This document shows, piece by piece, positions 16,060-17,763 of a DNA stretch of 17,763 bases. Within the stretch, counting starts at the first letter, position 1, and the number at the start of each line of letters is the position of its first letter. Origin of the DNA: Bdellovibrio sp. (GTDB taxonomy: Bacteria; Bdellovibrionota; Bdellovibrionia; Bdellovibrionales; Bdellovibrionaceae); assembly GCA_019104905.1 (NCBI GenBank), contig JAHRXB010000143.1:1-17763 (forward strand), read 5' to 3'. The notes under the pieces are model-generated. The model was not told the DNA's origin and searched no databases. It was given only the letters and a program-made list of their open reading frames with translations. The position numbers and the translations under genes are program-made.

Positions 16060-16786
16060 AAAGTTTTACCGGGAGTTTGGTTTCGGAAAGCTCAACGGCT
16101 TCGGGGCTTAGATCCACAACCAACGGGGAAATCTTCAGTCCCCTTTGGAAAGCTTCACGAAGAAGTCTTCCGTATTCGGGATCAATGTCATCCGCCGGGG
16201 CGAAGGTTCCACAATCGTGGCGTTGAACCGTGAACACCAATTCCACCGTGTGGCCCTGCTCCATCAACATCATCAACTCACGAATGTGTTTTTGACCTCG
16301 CTCGGTCACGGCATCAGGAAATTTTGCGACGCCCTCTTCAGCCAACGTCACGTTTTTCACTTCGATGAAGTGCATCTTCTCACTGCCCTTTTTCTTCAAA
16401 GCAAAGTCCAAACGGGTTTCGGCGCTGATTTTGTATTCGGGTTTAATTTCGTCAAAGTGGGACCACTCAGAGAATGTGCCCACAACTCCTGTGTGTCCCA
16501 CCACCTGCTCCAGGGTTTCACGCACAATCGCATTCGGCGTGGAGGTGTTCACTCCCACCCAAGCCCCCAGGGGCGACTTAATCATCTCCAACGTGAACTT
16601 CAGCTTTCGGTCGGGATTGTCACTCTCAGAAAAAAGACAATGCTGCCCAGGATTGTTAACACTCTTCAGGCTCCCCGTATTCGGGACATGAGCGGTGATC
16701 TGCTGCCCCCGCCACTCGATATCGGCAAAAAAACGCTTATAGCGCTTAAGGAAAATCCCTTCCTGCAACTTGTGAGAAAACTTCAT
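16058..16786 (-). CDS. sfsA: Sugar fermentation stimulation protein SfsA
   Basis: This 242-residue protein carries the SfsA signatures: an OB-fold-like N-terminus (GIFLKRYKRFFADIEWRG), HVPNTGSLKS (the H-x-P-N-T-G motif), LGAWVGVNTSTPNAIV and the nuclease-like core FIEVKNVTLAE, with the D/E-x-K type residues of PD-(D/E)XK nucleases. Family members bind nucleic acid and were named for effects on sugar use in E. coli; the true biochemical role is uncertain. I chose ATG 16786 because GGAG is 5 bases upstream; a TTG eight codons earlier (16810) lies upstream of the likely transcription start. It diverges from lipA and ends in a strong hairpin. Confidence 0.95.
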   Translation of the reverse strand: MKFSHKLQEGIFLKRYKRFFADIEWRGQQITAHVPNTGSLKSVNNPGQHCLFSESDNPDRKLKFTLEMIKSPLGAWVGVNTSTPNAIVRETLEQVVGHTGVVGTFSEWSHFDEIKPEYKISAETRLDFALKKKGSEKMHFIEVKNVTLAEEGVAKFPDAVTERGQKHIRELMMLMEQGHTVELVFTVQRHDCGTFAPADDIDPEYGRLLREAFQRGLKISPLVVDLSPEAVELSETKLPVKL

Positions 16787-16810
16787 AGGAACTCCATCAA
16801 AGGCCTTCAA

Positions 16811-16838
16811 ATTAGACCTACTCCGTCAAATTTGTCGA
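16811..16838 (-). promoter_or_regulatory. Candidate sigma-70 promoter of sfsA
   Basis: TCGACA (16838-16833), a 16-base spacer and TCTAAT (16816-16811) on the minus strand. Both boxes match the consensus in five of six positions. Transcription would start near 16804, about 18 bases before ATG 16786. Confidence 0.5.
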
Positions 16839-16867
16839 AGAGTTTTGCTGGAACTCCGAATAAAGCA

Positions 16868-16905
16868 AAAGACCTGATATTTCTTGGTCTTTATGCGGGG
16901 CATAA
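16868..16905. promoter_or_regulatory. Two overlapping-edge dyads upstream of lipA
   Basis: AAAGACC (16868-16874) and GGTCTTT (16886-16892) form a perfect 7-bp dyad with an 11-base centre. Directly next is TTATGC-GGG-GCATAA (16891-16905), a perfect 6-bp dyad. Both lie 58-95 bases before the lipA start and may be operators or leader structures. CATAAT within the second could serve as a -10, but no good -35 pairs with it. Confidence 0.35.
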
Positions 16906-16962
16906 TCAAGTGCAAATGCTCTAGGGTGGGACTAGAAGGGAGTGTTCATAAAGGACGGTTCT

Positions 16963-17763
16963 ATGTCGATCAAAAAACCTCTCACTCCCAAGCCCCCTTG
17001 GCTCAAGGTGCGCGCCCCGCAAGGGGAAAGTTATACGCGTATCCGGGAAATGTTTGGTGATTTGAAACTGGCCACCGTCTGCCAAGAGGCCCGCTGCCCC
17101 AATATCGGCGAGTGTTGGTCTGGCGGAACTGCCACGATTATGATCATGGGCGAAGTCTGCACGCGCGGCTGCCGTTTCTGCAATGTGAAGACCGGAAACC
17201 CCAAGGGAGCCTTGGACGCGTTTGAACCAGAAAAGGTCGCGTATTCGATCTCGCAGATGAACTTGCAGTACGTCGTGGTCACAACCGTGGATCGCGACGA
17301 TCTTCCCGACCAAGGGGCCGAGCATTTCTATCGCACCGTCACCACGATGAAAAAACTCTCTCCCAATTTGATTGTTGAAATTCTGGCCGGGGACTTCCGT
17401 GGAGAGCGTGACTTAGTCTATCGCCTCACTGACGCCCGTCCCGACGTGTATGCCCACAACATCGAAACCGTCGAGCGCCTGACTCCCAAAGTCCGCGATC
17501 CTCGAGCCGGCTACCGTCAATCCCTGCGTGTTCTGGAAATGGTCAAAGAACGCGATGCAACTCGTTACACAAAATCCTCTTTGATGTTAGGCCTTGGCGA
17601 AACCGACGAGGAGATCCTTCAATCCCTGAAAGACCTCCGAGAAGTTGGCTGCGACGTGGTGACATTCGGTCAGTACTTGCAACCCACGCCAAGACATCTC
17701 AAAGTGGAAGACTATGTCACTCCCGAAAAATTCGCCGAGTGGCAGAAAATCGCCGAAGACCTG
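16963..17763 (+). CDS. lipA: Lipoyl synthase, N-terminal part (cut by window end)
   Basis: This radical-SAM enzyme inserts two sulfurs into octanoyl groups on lipoyl domains of 2-oxoacid dehydrogenases and glycine cleavage H protein. The first 267 codons are present. Auxiliary-cluster cysteines are Cys40, Cys45 and Cys51 (TVCQEARCPNIGECW), and radical-SAM cysteines are Cys66, Cys70 and Cys73 (VCTRGCRFC). Also seen are VVVTTVDRDDLPDQGAEHF, VEILAGDFRG, YAHNIETVERL, and LMLGLGETDEE. AAGGA lies 7 bases before ATG 16963. The C-terminal Ser ligand region (RSSY) is outside the window. It diverges from sfsA. Confidence 0.97.
   Translation, partial: MSIKKPLTPKPPWLKVRAPQGESYTRIREMFGDLKLATVCQEARCPNIGECWSGGTATIMIMGEVCTRGCRFCNVKTGNPKGALDAFEPEKVAYSISQMNLQYVVVTTVDRDDLPDQGAEHFYRTVTTMKKLSPNLIVEILAGDFRGERDLVYRLTDARPDVYAHNIETVERLTPKVRDPRAGYRQSLRVLEMVKERDATRYTKSSLMLGLGETDEEILQSLKDLREVGCDVVTFGQYLQPTPRHLKVEDYVTPEKFAEWQKIAEDL

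Noticed and set aside
16145..16924. Plus-strand open frame of 259 codons
   Set aside because: It is antisense to sfsA, which has clear family motifs; a shadow frame.
16921..17325. Minus-strand frame of 134 codons
   Set aside because: It is antisense to lipA, with no recognisable protein features.

Overview
This window looks like chromosomal DNA of a Bdellovibrio-type predatory bacterium or close relative (Bdellovibrionota). That placement is inference: moderate GC, many exported proteins and lipoproteins, c-type cytochromes, and small conserved-looking unknowns in the same operons as core genes. No rRNA, tRNA, CRISPR array, transposase or phage gene was seen. Most of the window is housekeeping and cell-envelope chromosome.

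Region 1 (1-2700, minus strand) is a tight four-gene operon for exported proteins, read from 2700 down to 1: a small secreted unknown, a YceI-family lipocalin-like protein, an outer-membrane barrel protein with one N-terminal heme motif, and a heme lipoprotein cut by the window edge. A gene-free stretch (2701-3021) with a clear dyad separates it from a divergent small cytochrome (3022-3429), which ends at a strong two-way terminator.

Region 2 (3510-11229, minus strand) is a long same-direction run. In transcription order: a 92-aa unknown, a cupredoxin-like exported protein, a CpaF/TadA-type secretion ATPase, a large inverted repeat (9272-9354), a coiled-coil protein with an AraC-N-terminus-like region, eno, ftsB, a small Cys-rich HTH protein and polA. 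Several junctions overlap or are only a few bases apart, which suggests translational coupling. PolA has an intact 5' nuclease and polymerase but a degenerate proofreading domain.

Region 3 (11400-14274) holds a secreted unknown (minus), a divergent DsbA-like thioredoxin-fold lipoprotein with a TTG start (plus), a stand-alone HEPN protein (plus), and a convergent L,D-transpeptidase lipoprotein (minus). The transpeptidase's ribosome binding site lies wholly inside a hairpin that ends at the start codon.

Region 4 (14401-17763) holds a YahK-type zinc alcohol dehydrogenase (minus), a two-CBS-domain protein (plus), SfsA (minus) and the first 267 codons of lipoyl synthase LipA (plus). SfsA and LipA are divergent.

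The features most worth a second look are the near-perfect 38-bp inverted repeat that starts at the CpaF stop codon and supplies a spurious N-terminus to the next reading frame; the orphan CpaF ATPase operon with a cupredoxin-like partner; the heme-barrel/heme-lipoprotein pair; and the RNA hairpins that cover ribosome binding sites (transpeptidase, polA) or lie between eno and ftsB.
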